Source of the DNA: Amyloporia xantha
Lineage: Eukaryota > Basidiomycota > Agaricomycetes > Polyporales > Adustoporiaceae
Length of the DNA stretch: 64,000 nt
Reading direction: 5' to 3'
Assembly (NCBI GenBank): GCA_036971615.1
Contig: JAYKKR010000008.1
Span: forward strand, 248,001-312,000
Both the position numbers and the translations under genes were made by a program. Shown here piece by piece: positions 11,323 through 22,366 of the stretch. Position 1 is the first letter of the stretch; each line of letters opens with the position of its first letter. Under the pieces are notes generated by a model that did no database searches, had not been told where the DNA came from, and saw only the letters and a program-made list of their open reading frames with translations.

Positions 11323-12417
11323 TCAGCCTCGGCGCATAGCTGACGCTAATGCGAGCTCAGCTTCCAAATTCCTGATCTGAGCATCCTTCACCCCCACCTC
11401 AAGCTCTAGCATGTTGACATGCACTGCTGCATTGCCGCGGGGTTCACTCACTGATGCCAATGCAGCAGAATCAAGCCTCACAGAGGCACGAGTGCTGCGC
11501 TGACCACTTGAAACAGTGCTCGAGATGGAAGACAGCTCAGGCCCCATCGACGGTGAAGGACTGCCAGAAACCGAACCCTGGCGCGCACGACGAGCTTTGG
11601 GAGGACTACCTGTGATTCAAATGTGACAACAATCGCAATTAGAACAATACCTCCGAAAATACTGTGGTGTTACCTGGTGAGCCGCGTCGTCGTTTGCCCT
11701 TCACTGAGGAGGCACTTGAAATTGAATGTGCCTCTTGCTGTGGTGGTGAAGACCGATGCCTGTTTGCAGCGTTAAATGTACAACCCACTTTGGCCTTCCT
11801 ACATGCTTCACAAGGTCGGCCAGGCTCACTCCGCTTGCATATGGCTATTCCCTTCCTGACGCACCATTGGCAACGACCTTCGCTGTGTCCCTGAAGAAGA
11901 CCTGTCAAGCACTGATGTAATGGTGAAAGAGAGAAAATTCACCTCGGTGGGCTCCTTTCCAGCGACAGCATCATCATCGGTGTCGGTGGCAGGATCAAAG
12001 TCTGGGTCGTCCTCGATCAATTGGCGAGTGGCCAAGAATCACGGATACGTGTCAGGTAGTTGGTCTTCACCATCGCTGTAAATCCAGTCGAGTGCCACGT
12101 GCACGATGGGTGGAGTAATGTCACCTTGGAGGTCAAACAAGGACTCGTACAGGCCCTGCGGCTACCCAAGTGCAAAGTGAGTGGGAATGCTGGGCCATTA
12201 TAACAACAGAAACAGACACAAAGCATGGCATGAATTTCCTCCACTGCCACCCAAGAATAACACTCATCCAGTATAATGGACCAGAGCAGATCAGCAAACT
12301 CGGTCAGCTTTGCTGTATCCAGTATTCCTCTGTGTACTTGATATCATAATTCAAGGTGTGGTTCACCAAAAAATCGTCTGCAGTCTTCATCTCAGGAGCT
12401 GTGGAAGGAGGAGCCAT
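11323..12417 (-). pseudogene. Cys-cluster (Zn-binding-like) coiled-coil protein remnant
   Basis: The minus strand starts at an ATG at 12417 with MAPPSTAPEMKTADDFLVNH. It then reads, in pieces and with at least one in-frame stop and several frame changes, through DDPDFDPATDTDDDAVAG to a Cys cluster CQWCVRKGIAICKRSEPGRP followed by CEACRKAKVGC. The tail is basic and serine-rich, then MLELEVGVKDAQIRNLEAEL, a short coiled-coil. The CxxC-x7-C...CxxC-x6-C spacing resembles fungal Zn-cluster DNA-binding motifs. From memory, such proteins occur as repeated hypothetical families in mushrooms. The 5' part is duplicated in inverse orientation at 13732-13935. The breaks I see suggest a pseudogene, though unrecognised introns could explain some of them. 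Confidence 0.45.
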
Positions 12418-12923
12418 GATGCTACAAAGACCAGGGTGAGGGCGTAAAGAGAGATATCACAATAATCAGAGCTAGATATACTCTCATGTCGTCAAGTCGA
12501 AGGAAAGGCAGGTGTCCAAAGGGCCCCTGATAAAGCTCCAATGCATTTGGCAGATAAATGCGGACCATATTGAACAGAAAAGATGCAAGGCCATCTCACA
12601 TCGAGCAGCTGCTTATGTATGCCTGATGTACCAGACATCGGATAAGCCCCCAGACCCGTTATGCACCAGATAGGCTATCTGCCTGCACCCTGGTGCATCA
12701 GGTGCAGGGTGCTATATAGGGCAGGAGTAGTGTGACAGTAGCTGGTGTCGTATGGCTTACAAAGCAGGCCGAAAGCGGAAATACACATTAATTCTATAAC
12801 AAATGTGTATAATTCAAACTCAGCCAGTATGTAAGCATCCAAATAAGGAAGGTGGGCATGTATAGGCTCATTTTGATGCTTGTAATGGTGGCTATTAGAA
12901 TCTGCTGCTTATAATGGATTCTA
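12214..12923 (-). repeat. Left arm of a 0.7-kb inverted duplication
   Basis: This arm is the near-exact reverse complement of 13230-13935. It contains the 5' part of the Cys-cluster gene, the mini inverted-repeat structure (about 12630-12710) and the end of the 0.8-kb repeat. The arms are separated by about 306 bases that belong to a forward copy of the 0.8-kb repeat. Confidence 0.9.
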
Positions 12924-13534
12924 AAGGCCAATATGTGAAATCCACATTTGCCTGCACCTGTCAATCCCATTTTGTGAATTGACCCATTTTTTGCATTTTA
13001 TTGATATATAACAAGCATACATCCAATACAAAATTTTATTAGCCCAGACGAATACAATTTTCATTACAATATTTGAAAAGCCCCATTTGTAGGCATTCTA
13101 ATGGTATATAACAGTGGCATTCAATACAAGCTTCTATCAGCCTGAATGAATACAATTTTCATTACAATATTTGAATAGCCCCATTTGTAAGCATTCTAAT
13201 GGTATACAATAGTAATATGTTTCATTAGAATCCATTATAAGCAGCAGATTCTAATAGCCACCATTACAAGCATCAAAATGAGCCTATACATGCCCACCTT
13301 CCTTATTTGGATGCTTACATACTGGCTGAGTTTGAATTATACACATTTGTTATAGAATTAATGTGTATTTCCGCTTTTGGCCTGCTTTGTAAGCCATACA
13401 ACACCAGCTACTGTCACACTACTCCTGCCCTATATAGCACCCTGCACCTGATGCACCAGGGTGCAGGCAGATAGCCTATCTGGTGCATAACGGGTCTGGG
13501 GGCTTATCCAATGTCTGGTACATCAGGCATACAT
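12924..13534 (+). repeat. Partial copy of the 0.8-kb repeat (lacks the left end)
   Basis: The sequence matches copy A from about 1942 onward, including the tandem core and the right-end inverted repeat (here CCTGATGCACCAGGGTGC...). It spans the spacer and the inner part of the right inverted arm, so the palindrome centre lies inside this repeat. Confidence 0.75.
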
Positions 13535-13935
13535 AAGCAGCTGCTCAATGTGAGATGGCCTTGCATCTTTTCTGTTCAATATGGTCCGCATTTATCTGCC
13601 AAATGCATTGGAGCTTTATCAGGGGCCCTTTGGACACCTGCCTTTCCTTCGACTTGACGACATGAGAGTATATCTAGCTCTGATTATTGTGATATCTCTC
13701 TTTATGCCCTCACCCTGGTCTTTGTAGCATCATGGCTCCTCCTTCCACAGCTCCTGAGATGAAGACTGCAGACGATTTTTTGGTGAACCACACCTTGAAT
13801 TATGATATCAAGTACACAGAGGAATACTGGATACAGCAAAGCTGACCGAGTTTGCTGATCTGCTCTGGTCCATTATACTGGATGAGTGTTATTCTTGGGT
13901 GGCAGTGGAGGAAATTCATGCCATGCTTTGTGTCT
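13230..13935 (+). repeat. Right arm of a 0.7-kb inverted duplication
   Basis: This is the reverse complement of 12214-12923, including identical coding-like sequence. The match stops sharply at about 13935, just after CATGCTTTGTGTCT, where the left arm continues into the rest of its gene and the right arm enters unrelated sequence. Confidence 0.9.
13732..13935 (+). pseudogene. Truncated inverted copy of the Cys-cluster gene 5' end
   Basis: An ATG at 13732 starts the same MAPPSTAPEMKTADDFLVNH reading as the minus-strand gene starting at 12417. It carries the same in-frame TGA and is cut off at the inverted-arm boundary, so it cannot make the Cys cluster. It shows that the duplication copied only the promoter-proximal part. 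Confidence 0.7.
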
Positions 13936-14773
13936 CTGGAACGAGATTAGAACTCTAGGTGACTACAGACAGGATTATCCTAGGATTAAGGAGTGTAGAG
14001 CACTCAGGTATGGGGTAGATTAGACAAAAAAGTGTACAAAGTATAGAGAAGATTATCCCATATAGATGACAAAGATGATTATGTATATGCCAATGGGTCT
14101 TATCACCAACAGAAGGCCAGCTTGGTAAACAGTATCACTGAGTCTCTGGATGATGATATCAACATATGTGGCAAACTCTGCCCCTTTAATAGTGAGACAT
14201 TGGATGTGAGCGGCAAGTGCAATGACATGCATATGCAAAGCAGGAAAAAGGTGGAAGTTCAAACTGAAATGGCTAAGGTGCAGCTAACAGCTAAGGCACA
14301 GCACTGAGGGACACAGAGAGAGCCACAAGGGGGCTAGAGTCCAAAGTAAGCAACTAGTGGGGACCAGGCTGAGGACTCTAGGGCCTATATATATGATAGA
14401 GAACAATACAGAAAGAGAACAATAGAGGGTGGCACAATGGAAGTAGAACAGTGGGGAGTGGCACTCCATTGTGCCACTGCCACTCAAAGTGTGCATTGTG
14501 CCACTGTGGCACCAATACAATGGAGTGAGTGGCATAAGCTCAAAACGAGCTAAAAAGTTCTAGAACAGATACAATAGAAGGAGAAAAATGGAAACATGTC
14601 ATAGGAGCAAAGGGACAATGCAGAAGACACTGGGAGACTGGCAGAGCACAGATTTTGACAGCTGTGGCCACTGGGTGAAGGGTGGAAGTAATGAGTTCTG
14701 GTATCAAAATGGTGGTCACAAGTGTGAGCCTGAGTGTTGAAGTAGGAAACCAGAATGATGAAGGTTTGATTGA
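13936..14773. other. Repeat-derived intergenic sequence
   Basis: No gene is supported. About 110 bases at 13970-14080 recur as a direct repeat at 19470-19590 (shared GCACTCAGGTATGGGGTAGA). About 60 bases at 14275-14335 recur at 15757-15815 (AAGGTGCAGCTAACAGCTAA). Around 14440-14540 a GTGCCACT word is repeated several times. Confidence 0.6.
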
Positions 14774-15162
14774 GAGAGAGATACAACAATCCTTACCTAA
14801 GTTGAGCTGTGTCAAGAATAGAGACCTACAGCTCAACTCAGGAGCAAAGTACATGTGCGCTTATATAAGGATAGATGTCTCACACTCTACAGAGTCCATT
14901 GAACGAAATAAATGAATGAAAAGAAACCAGGCAAACCACACTCAATATGGCAAAAGTCAGCACAAACGGTGCATATATATTGAGTGTGATTTGCCCAGTT
15001 TCTTTTCATTCATTTATTTTGTTAAATGGACTCTGTAGAGTGCACCATAAGCATGAGACATCTATCCTTATGTAAGTGCACATGTACTTTGCTCCTGAGT
15101 CAAGCTGTAGGTCTCTATACTTGACACAGCTCAACTTAGGTGAGGATTGTTGTATCTCTCTT
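14774..15162. repeat. Large imperfect hairpin (arms about 175-185 bp)
   Basis: Sequence 14774-14948 is inversely repeated at 14977-15162 with scattered mismatches and one small insertion, leaving a 28-base loop. The arms include AACAATCC...CTAAGTTGAGCTGTGTC and an AT-rich inner part (AAATAAATGAATGAAAAG). A third partial copy of one arm segment lies at about 15172-15195. Transcription would give a long double-stranded RNA. Confidence 0.88.
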
Positions 15163-15212
15163 AATGCATAATCCTTGACACAGCTCAACTTAGGCCTTTT
15201 CTGAGTCTTAAG

Positions 15213-16520
15213 TTAAGCCTTACAATATATGCATGTATAATAAACATACTTGATACCACTGTTTGCTTGAAAATGGGTTTGGATGTAGGCGGCGATGGCA
15301 AAGACTGGCAGTCTCATGGCTCGGGCCCAATTCAAGACATCCTTCCTCCAAGTGACATTGGGTGGGGAATGCTTGACAGGGCCAAATGGGAATGTATGCA
15401 CTTTCTGCCAAAATGATTCATAGTCCTTGAGCATATGGTATATACTTGATGAGGTCTGGCTCCATGTCACAAGAAGAGAGGCGGCATTGGGCTCTTTGAG
15501 GAGACAATGTGTGATGTTGAGGCATAGCTGAGAGCTGTGTGTGAGTAAAAACATATGTGATGAGCAGCATGCAAACTCCCACATCTAGAGAAAAGTTAGC
15601 CATTGATTCAATTGTGAAGAAAGAGAGAAATGGGCTGGAGTTTGACCAGTAGCAAAGTGAGGGATTATATGGGTGCAAGATGGAGGGCACAGGCTCTGTC
15701 CCTCGAAGGTTTATGTGACCATGCTTGGTGAGCCCATTGGCTGAAAATTTTCAAATGGCCAAGGTGCAGCTAACAGCTAAGGCGCAGCACTGAGGGACAG
15801 AGAGAGCCACAAGAGGGCTAATAACATGACACAGGAGCTAAGCGGGAAGGACACTGAGGTGCAACAGAAATGATTCTAGCACCATGCCTATGTGTCCAAG
15901 TACAAGTGGGCAACATGTATCAATAATGACAGAGACTGCACAAGAAAACTGAATAACCTCTGGGGGCACATTGTGGTACAGCATGCTCCACGGGCCCTGT
16001 TTTTACCACATGGCAGGATTGTGATTCTTCACAAACCAGGTGGCGAGTGCAGCTTGCCATCTGGCACATAATGGTCAGGACGTGGACACGAGTATACTGG
16101 TGAAAATTCTTGCTTGTGCTTGAGTGGCATATGTGGGCATAGTTTGTCAAGTGCAGCCATTTCCATGTGAATATATATCTGAGAGGCTTGCTGGGTGCTG
16201 TGGTCACATGTAGGTTTGCAGATGAAGGTAGTGGTTTAACTTTGAATGACCCACTTCATTGGTGCAGATGCATCAGTGCTGAGAGGATGCTGGTGTGATG
16301 GGAGCATTGCCCAAAGCAGCATCTTGTAAAATCAGAATGAGACCAGTGGGACCTTGGCATTCAAGGGCAGCTGGTTCACATCAGCAAGGGGTGGGGCTTG
16401 ATAGGGATCCATGAGTGGTGGGATTAGAGAGGAAAGGGAGAGCAACATGTGAGACTTGTGTTCCTTGTGTGCTATGTATGCTGTGAGAAGGAGTGTAAAT
16501 GTGTACGCGTGCATGTGCAA
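15213..16520 (-). pseudogene. Decayed coding region of unknown family
   Basis: Several minus-strand stretches have protein-like composition but are broken by stops and frame changes. They are, in gene order, APPLADVNQLPLNAKVPL (about 16380), then PLCARWQAALATWFVKNHNP (about 16020-16080), then SMLYHNVPPEVIQF, then the longest open piece at 15213-15584 with MLKDYESFWQKVHTFPFGP and WARAMRLPVFAIAAYIQTHF. I do not recognise the family. The lack of splice signals at several breaks favours an old mobile-element gene over a living one. Confidence 0.35.
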
Positions 16521-17566
16521 AGTGGGTCCCTGATTTAGGTTTCATGTAACCAAATTGGGGTATGTGTGTGGTGTAAAAACAATATAGAGGTGGATAGACA
16601 CCAGGAACCTTGTCTGCTCTTGCCTGTCATGCCTGACCACTCGAGTGTTAAGCAGCATAGCAAACAAAAACACCATGGGTTCAAGGTTTCTGATGCACAG
16701 GATCTTGGACGGGTGGTGCACACAGGCCAAGAGGTCATTGACTTGCTTCAGTGTGGACTGTCCACAGACTGGGAATCACAGTGAGCAAGGTAGTAAGGGA
16801 GCAGTGGCTGCAGAAATGTGCATTGGTGACATGAGGACAGGTTAAACCACCTGGATACCATGTTAGCTAGTTTGGAAAAACAGCAAGAGATTCCAAACAT
16901 GGACACCGACAAGAGAAAGTCCGAAATTAATGTGAGTTGTGTTATCTATGCCTGTGTATACAGATTTTGAGATTGGTGGTTAGGTAGAATGTGAGCAAAA
17001 AGTAAATGAGCAAAACATGGGGAAGATGCCACATCATTGCTAGGACACAGAGGTAAGTGCACGGTGTGCGCCCCTGTGCAGCCTGGTGGCGTGGCTATCA
17101 ATTGAGTAATTTCATGCATAGGCTCTGAGAGAGTGACCACCGCTGGGCTGGAGGAGGATGAACTTTGTGTGGTGCTCAGTGGCACTTGGACAGATAGGCC
17201 TGCTCATTTTGGGAGCAAATATATGGGCAAGTTGCGTGGCATCATGAATCCAAGAAGGTTATGGGATACTCACTCGGTATGATGGTGCTGCACCATCAAG
17301 AGCAGTGAATGTACATCTCGGCCATGGACGATTATACAGTTATACAATATCTGATACATGACTAAGCTGCAGACAATGTGGAAGACAAATGGATGAGTTG
17401 CTCACCCTCTTGGGGAAAGAAAAGTGCATTTCAAATTGCTTGAATTACCTCATTCTTTTTTCATCCTAGATCTCTGGGCATATCTCTCGCTGCCATTACC
17501 ACAAGGAGATAAATAGATCCTGGAAAACAGGTGCAACTTTGTGGGAGCGGGCCAATGAATGGCAGG
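16521..17566. other. Intergenic stretch, no gene supported
   Basis: Only short open frames without recognisable motifs or convincing splice linkage are seen. Confidence 0.4.
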
Positions 17567-18756
17567 ACAATTCCTGAGCCTTTTGAATGACAGAGTCCTT
17601 GTTATTTATCATTGCACAATATTCAATTATAAAGATAATACTTTACAGTACAAGGCCACCACAATAAGCATACTCACCATCATTGGTGCTCAATTGGAGT
17701 CTATAAGCTCAATTGGAGTCTATATTAATTGCCGATCTCATTTAATCTCACGACTCTATCTTTAACAAATAAATTATTGCTTCATCAAATATCATAATAT
17801 CTATATCTCAGTAAGTATCAACAATTCCAATATAATCATTAGAAGTTTGTCTAAAGAAGTAAACAAGTTCTATTGAATGGAGTTCTATTGAATGGAGAAT
17901 AAAAGTGATTTTTGACCCTAACCCATTAGAAACTCTTGTAGTGTCATTAGAACATTTACTTACAAAGTGAACATGCTCTATCAGATGAGCCTACTATCTA
18001 TTTTTCACATTTTGTAATGACATTAGAAACTCACTTGAATGAGAGTACAAAGTCATTCTAATGATTATGCCAGCTTGCTCTTGACCATACAAACTTGCTT
18101 TTGAGATACGGACTTCAATTGAGTGTACTAACCATATCTATCAATAGCAATCCATTTCTATTGAAATCTGTGACCAACAGGTAGTCAACCCAATCTCAAA
18201 GACAGCCATATTTCTGCATTTGGGCAAGTGTATATGGGGTCTATATGCTATAGATAAATAGTAACAAATCTCAAAAAATAGGAGACAGCCTTTTGACAGC
18301 CATGGCTACACCTTGATGTAAGCATTTCCTTATATGGAAATATTTGAATGTGGTCAATCCAATGGTATACACACTTCAAAGGCCAGTAGGCCGCTGATCT
18401 GATGTCTAAGGATAGGCACATGTGATTAGACACATGATCTAATCATGTGACATACTATACAAGGATATAGATAAGATATGGGTTCAATCTTATCTCATCA
18501 ATGTTGGGGATTGTTTGTACAAGTCGCATTGTGCTGGCAGTTTTGTATTGAACTTTGTAATGGATAACAAACTTTTGTATTGAGACTACAAGCAACCTTA
18601 CAAGAGTGGTAACAAAAGCCTGACCCTAACCCCAGGATCTTGGGCACTTACAATACAAAATTTGTATTGAATTGTGTTCCCACACCTAGGGTGCAAAAGT
18701 TGGTGTTGCCGATTTTGCTCACCAGAGAAATGCTTCCTTCATACCTCAGGAATCGT
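17567..18756. repeat. Shorter copy of the 6346-9182 repeat
   Basis: Both flanks match the larger copy: the left starts ACAATTCCTGAG and the right ends CCTCAGGAATCGT. The central minisatellite and adjoining sequence are missing. It carries many substitutions at CG positions (CG to TG or CA) relative to copy 1, so it is older or more strongly mutated. Directly after its right end comes about 85 bases that in copy 1 are internal (8266-8350). Confidence 0.65.
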
Positions 18757-19257
18757 AATTTGTTATGGCCTCAAATCTTTAGAAATTTGAATGAGAGATG
18801 GAGACACTATAGTCCAAGGTCTGTACCAATTTTCAGCTAATTTAATTCCAGCCGTTTGCAGAACATACAGTGTGTAATCAAAATTTCTTTTTTGGACAAA
18901 TATATACATTCCATAGTATATCTGTCTTAGCTCAGTCAATACGTATTGGATTGTCCTATATTTTGGAGCAATGAAATGGCATTGTAAATCCAGAAGGGAT
19001 GGTCAGCTCAGAATATTAAATTAATGAGTCTGAGCACTTCACAAAATAGTGATCATGTAAACTCAATATATCTGGATTTCTGCAATTTCTGGGTCCTCAT
19101 GGCCTTATCCCTGAATATACATTCTCCATACCTCACAATCTAGCTGTATATGGCTCAATACAGAAACAGCCAAAAAGTCGAAATTTGTTGAAGTCGAGAT
19201 ATATAGCATACCTTGGGGAGACTATAGTATATATTGACTAAACCTTAGATCTATACA

Positions 19258-19345
19258 CAAGGACTTATGGTGTAGTGGTAAGGTTGCCTGCCTACTTGCC
19301 TATTATGGAAATGTGGAAATTCTGGGGTTCAGTCCCTGCTGGTGT
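19258..19345 (+). other. tRNA-like pol III promoter pair (possible SINE head)
   Basis: TGGTGTAGTGG (about 19269) fits the A-box consensus, and GGGTTCAGTCCC (about 19325-19336) resembles a B-box lacking one base, with a spacing of about 57 bases. The segment cannot be folded into a convincing cloverleaf: the T stem is weak and the acceptor ends do not pair. I therefore call it tRNA-derived rather than a tRNA gene. Confidence 0.35.
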
Positions 19346-19363
19346 CATAATTGATTTCTTTTC

Positions 19364-19435
19364 CTGGATAATCCTCTGGATTATCTTCTAGATAATCTTC
19401 TGGATTATGCTCAGGCTTATCCTCTGGATGATCCT
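19364..19435. repeat. 12-bp tandem repeat, six units
   Basis: Six consecutive 12-bp units of the form CTGGATTATCTT run without gaps from 19364 to 19435. An inverted unit (GGATAATCCAGAGGATTA) follows near 19474-19491, so the block can fold back. Confidence 0.85.
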
Positions 19436-19579
19436 GCATAACAAAGGTAGCCTGACAGTGGGGGAAATCTTGGGATAATCCAGAGGATTAAAGAGTGTGA
19501 AGCACTCAGGTATGGGGTAGATTAGACAAAAAAGTGTACAAAGTGTAAAGAAGATTATCCACTATAAATGACAAAGACG

Positions 19580-19607
19580 ACCCAGGGCAAAAGTGTTTTT
19601 CCTGATG
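19580..19607. repeat. Unpaired CATCAGG-family right terminus
   Basis: CCCAGGGCAAAAGTGTTTTTCCTGATG ends at 19607. Its last 15 bases match the right terminus of the element at 22367-27436. No left partner is visible to its left in this window. Confidence 0.6.
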
Positions 19608-20639
19608 TTGTTCTGGATCCCGCTGGCAGAGATAGTGTATTTGCTGTCTGTGGTACACTCACATGCAAATAGGGACAATAGGGATGTTTTGCATCACTTA
19701 GACATCACCTCTGATACTTACATATATGATATACAGCCTCTGCGAGCTGTTCCCATCCCGCCGGTGTGTTTAAATGACTGTCTGTCTACAACACACCAGG
19801 ATGTTCAATGGTGCCTGTGTATGTACACACAGCAACACTGCTCATTGTGTATACCCTCCCATATATGTGCATATCTAACATGTTCAAGTGCAGTCATTTT
19901 TGTTCAAAATCTGGCAGGTATATTATTTGTAGACATAAGCTCGACTTGCAGAAGAGTTGTGACTGCCAGAGGAAAGGAAGTGCAAAGAGGCTGAAGAACA
20001 TGCAAGAGTTGTGTGCAAGGAAGCTGAGTTTGCACAGGCAGAAGAAGAGCGATTGGAGAGGTAGCAGCTGAAGGTGGGGGAACAGGTGTGCTGGAGGTGG
20101 AGGTGGCTCGCAGAACAAGAATAAGAGGCACACCATCACCTCAATCCTTGTGCACTGAGATTGAAGCTTTGGTTGAGGGCTTGGGGCCTCATAATAGTCA
20201 GAGTACAGGTTATAGATGTCTCAGTACATAAAGAAGAATAGCTCAATAATCAACTAATATATAATTTGCTTTGAGTTTTGTCCATGTTCCATGAGTGTTG
20301 CCATGAGTTAATATATTGTGGGACATATATCCTAAGGCTGGCCCTCTGTTTACATGCTAACCATTGTGACAAGTGTGTGAAGGCAATTCTAGATTTCATT
20401 ATTGTCATGAGAATGCATAAATCTATCTGTTTCACCATTTAGTGAGCCTACAGGAAGCCGATTTGCTTCCACCACACCACATGTAGGTATGATCGGACTC
20501 AGACAGCAAATCTGCTCACCGCTCTCTCATTCTCTTGCTGTCGCTGCAACCAAAGCAGCACTGGGCTAGCTGCAATGTTGGTGTTTGAGCCAGTGGTTGT
20601 CTGATGTATTATCAAAAATAGTCTGCCAGCTACTGAGCA
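19608..20639. other. Intergenic stretch with open frames of doubtful coding value
   Basis: An open plus frame of 133 codons at 19593-19994 starts within the repeat terminus and has no recognisable domain, and others overlap it on both strands. Nothing here is supported as a gene. Confidence 0.35.
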
Positions 20640-22366
20640 TTCCAAGCTCGAAGACCAATGGACCAAGAGTGTGAGTTAAATAAATATTCACAGTGATGAA
20701 AACAGGGGCTCACTGTCTGACTGCAGGTTGCATCTTACATTGCAAACTGGGAGAAGTACCGGCAAGCGCAGTCCCACCTACAACTGCAACTTGAGTGGGA
20801 AGTGCACGTAGTTGAGTATATCAACTGGATGTACAACAAGACAAAAAGGTACATGGCAACACAAAAAAGGACACCATACCACCCACATTGAAGACTTCAA
20901 TTCCAATCTATGGTCCACAATTCCTGCCACTGACATATTTCAATATCCAGAAGTGTGATACAACACCCACTATAGAACTGACATTGGCTTACCTTAATTA
21001 AGCCCCTGAATGTGATCCATCTGTTCTTCTATGAGAATCTGCAAAGATGCCCACAGTGAAATATAACAGATACAAAGAATGTTGTATGGGATAGCTGGAC
21101 CACTACATGACATCGAGAGTTGCATGGCATCTGATACAAAAAATGCGCGCTGGGTTATCAGCTTTGCTTCCATCAATGTCAGGGGTGATCTGGAAAGGAA
21201 GGCCAGTATTGTTTTGCAACAATGACTCCCATATTTTGGCAGAGGTGGCAGCACTGGAAAATTCCAAGTTAGTCACTCAGTTTCCTTAATGGAAGTGAAC
21301 CTTATTTCCAAGATGGCATACCTGTGTTCTTTCAGTGCTGTGGGGTCACATGCGACCTTTTCAACCTCATTATTGAGTTGTGTCTGTCTATGACCTCCGG
21401 TGGACTCTCAGAGCACATCAAACATGAGTAGACATTTTAGACAGCTTTGAATGATGCTCACTGCTACTAACACTCAGAACTTTATCTACTGGAGTATCAA
21501 AAACACATATTGGAATACTTACAGTGATTTCAAGAACAACGGCCATGTCCATTTAGGCTGAACAAACTGAAGCTGTTCTCTAATCCATGCGCTTCTGATT
21601 ATGGCAACAAGCCAATCTCAGACAATCTAATCACAGATATCTATCTTGACTTTGTCAAGAAAACCCAGCAGGAGAAGTCCCATGGAGTATGCATGCACCC
21701 TTGCAGGTTAGTCAGACAGCTGCACTCAGTGCCAGTGATGGCCACTGAACCTGTTATCTCTGATTGACCTGTGATTTACAGGTATTTGTCTGTCCTTAGA
21801 GGCTACCTTTAGATCTGTGGGAAAGGCCACCATTGCAGAGTGCTTGCCCAGTGTTGCATGCTCTGAACAAAAGTCAATAGTGGCATCTGAAAATTGAACC
21901 AATAAGGTGGAAGAGTCAGACTCAGAGCAACTTGTACCAAAGAAGCCTTGCACATTAGATCTTAACATAATATTGGTGAGTGTGGTGCACCGCTCATCAA
22001 CTATAACGTGATTCACTCATAGTTTTGCCTACAGTCAAGCAGCACCAATTCGTCTGCCAGTGTGGACAAAGTTCTGCCACCATTTGAGGTCACTTCTAGT
22101 TTATGCTCTGAGTCCATCAGCACAACCGATCCTATCCGCAAGACAATTAGTAATTCAAGCAGCTCACTTCACACATTTTTCAAAGCTGGATGCCGATTAT
22201 CAGGCTTGTTTGAAGAGACTCCACCAAAGGCATTGCATACAACATCTGCTGCTCTCACGACAGATGCTCAGTGTCTCACTGCACTATCTGTGCCACTGCC
22301 TTCTCCAAGAAATGGCAAGAGTGATGGCCCACTTAGTGGCTTGTCACGCTCACAACAGATCTTCTG
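20640..22366 (+). pseudogene. Decayed multi-exon gene of unknown family, cut by a transposable element
   Basis: Plus-strand pieces look protein-like. SYIANWEKYRQAQSHLQLQL and VVEYINWMYNKTK (20733-20848) are preceded by a good intron (GTGAGT...CTGCAG). ELYLLEYQKHILEYLQ, LNKLKLFSNPCASDYGNKPI and DIYLDFVKKTQQEKSHG lie at 21480-21700. A Ser-rich C-terminal exon runs from about 22033 to 22366, after an intron GTGAGTGTGG...CTACAG. Stops interrupt the middle exons. The last frame runs directly into the left end of the element starting at 22367, so the 3' part was probably separated by that insertion. I do not recognise the family. It may be a mobile-element accessory gene. Confidence 0.4.

Noticed and set aside
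19262..19345. True tRNA gene
   Set aside because: A-box and B-box-like words are present, but the acceptor, anticodon and T stems do not pair convincingly. Listed only as tRNA-like.
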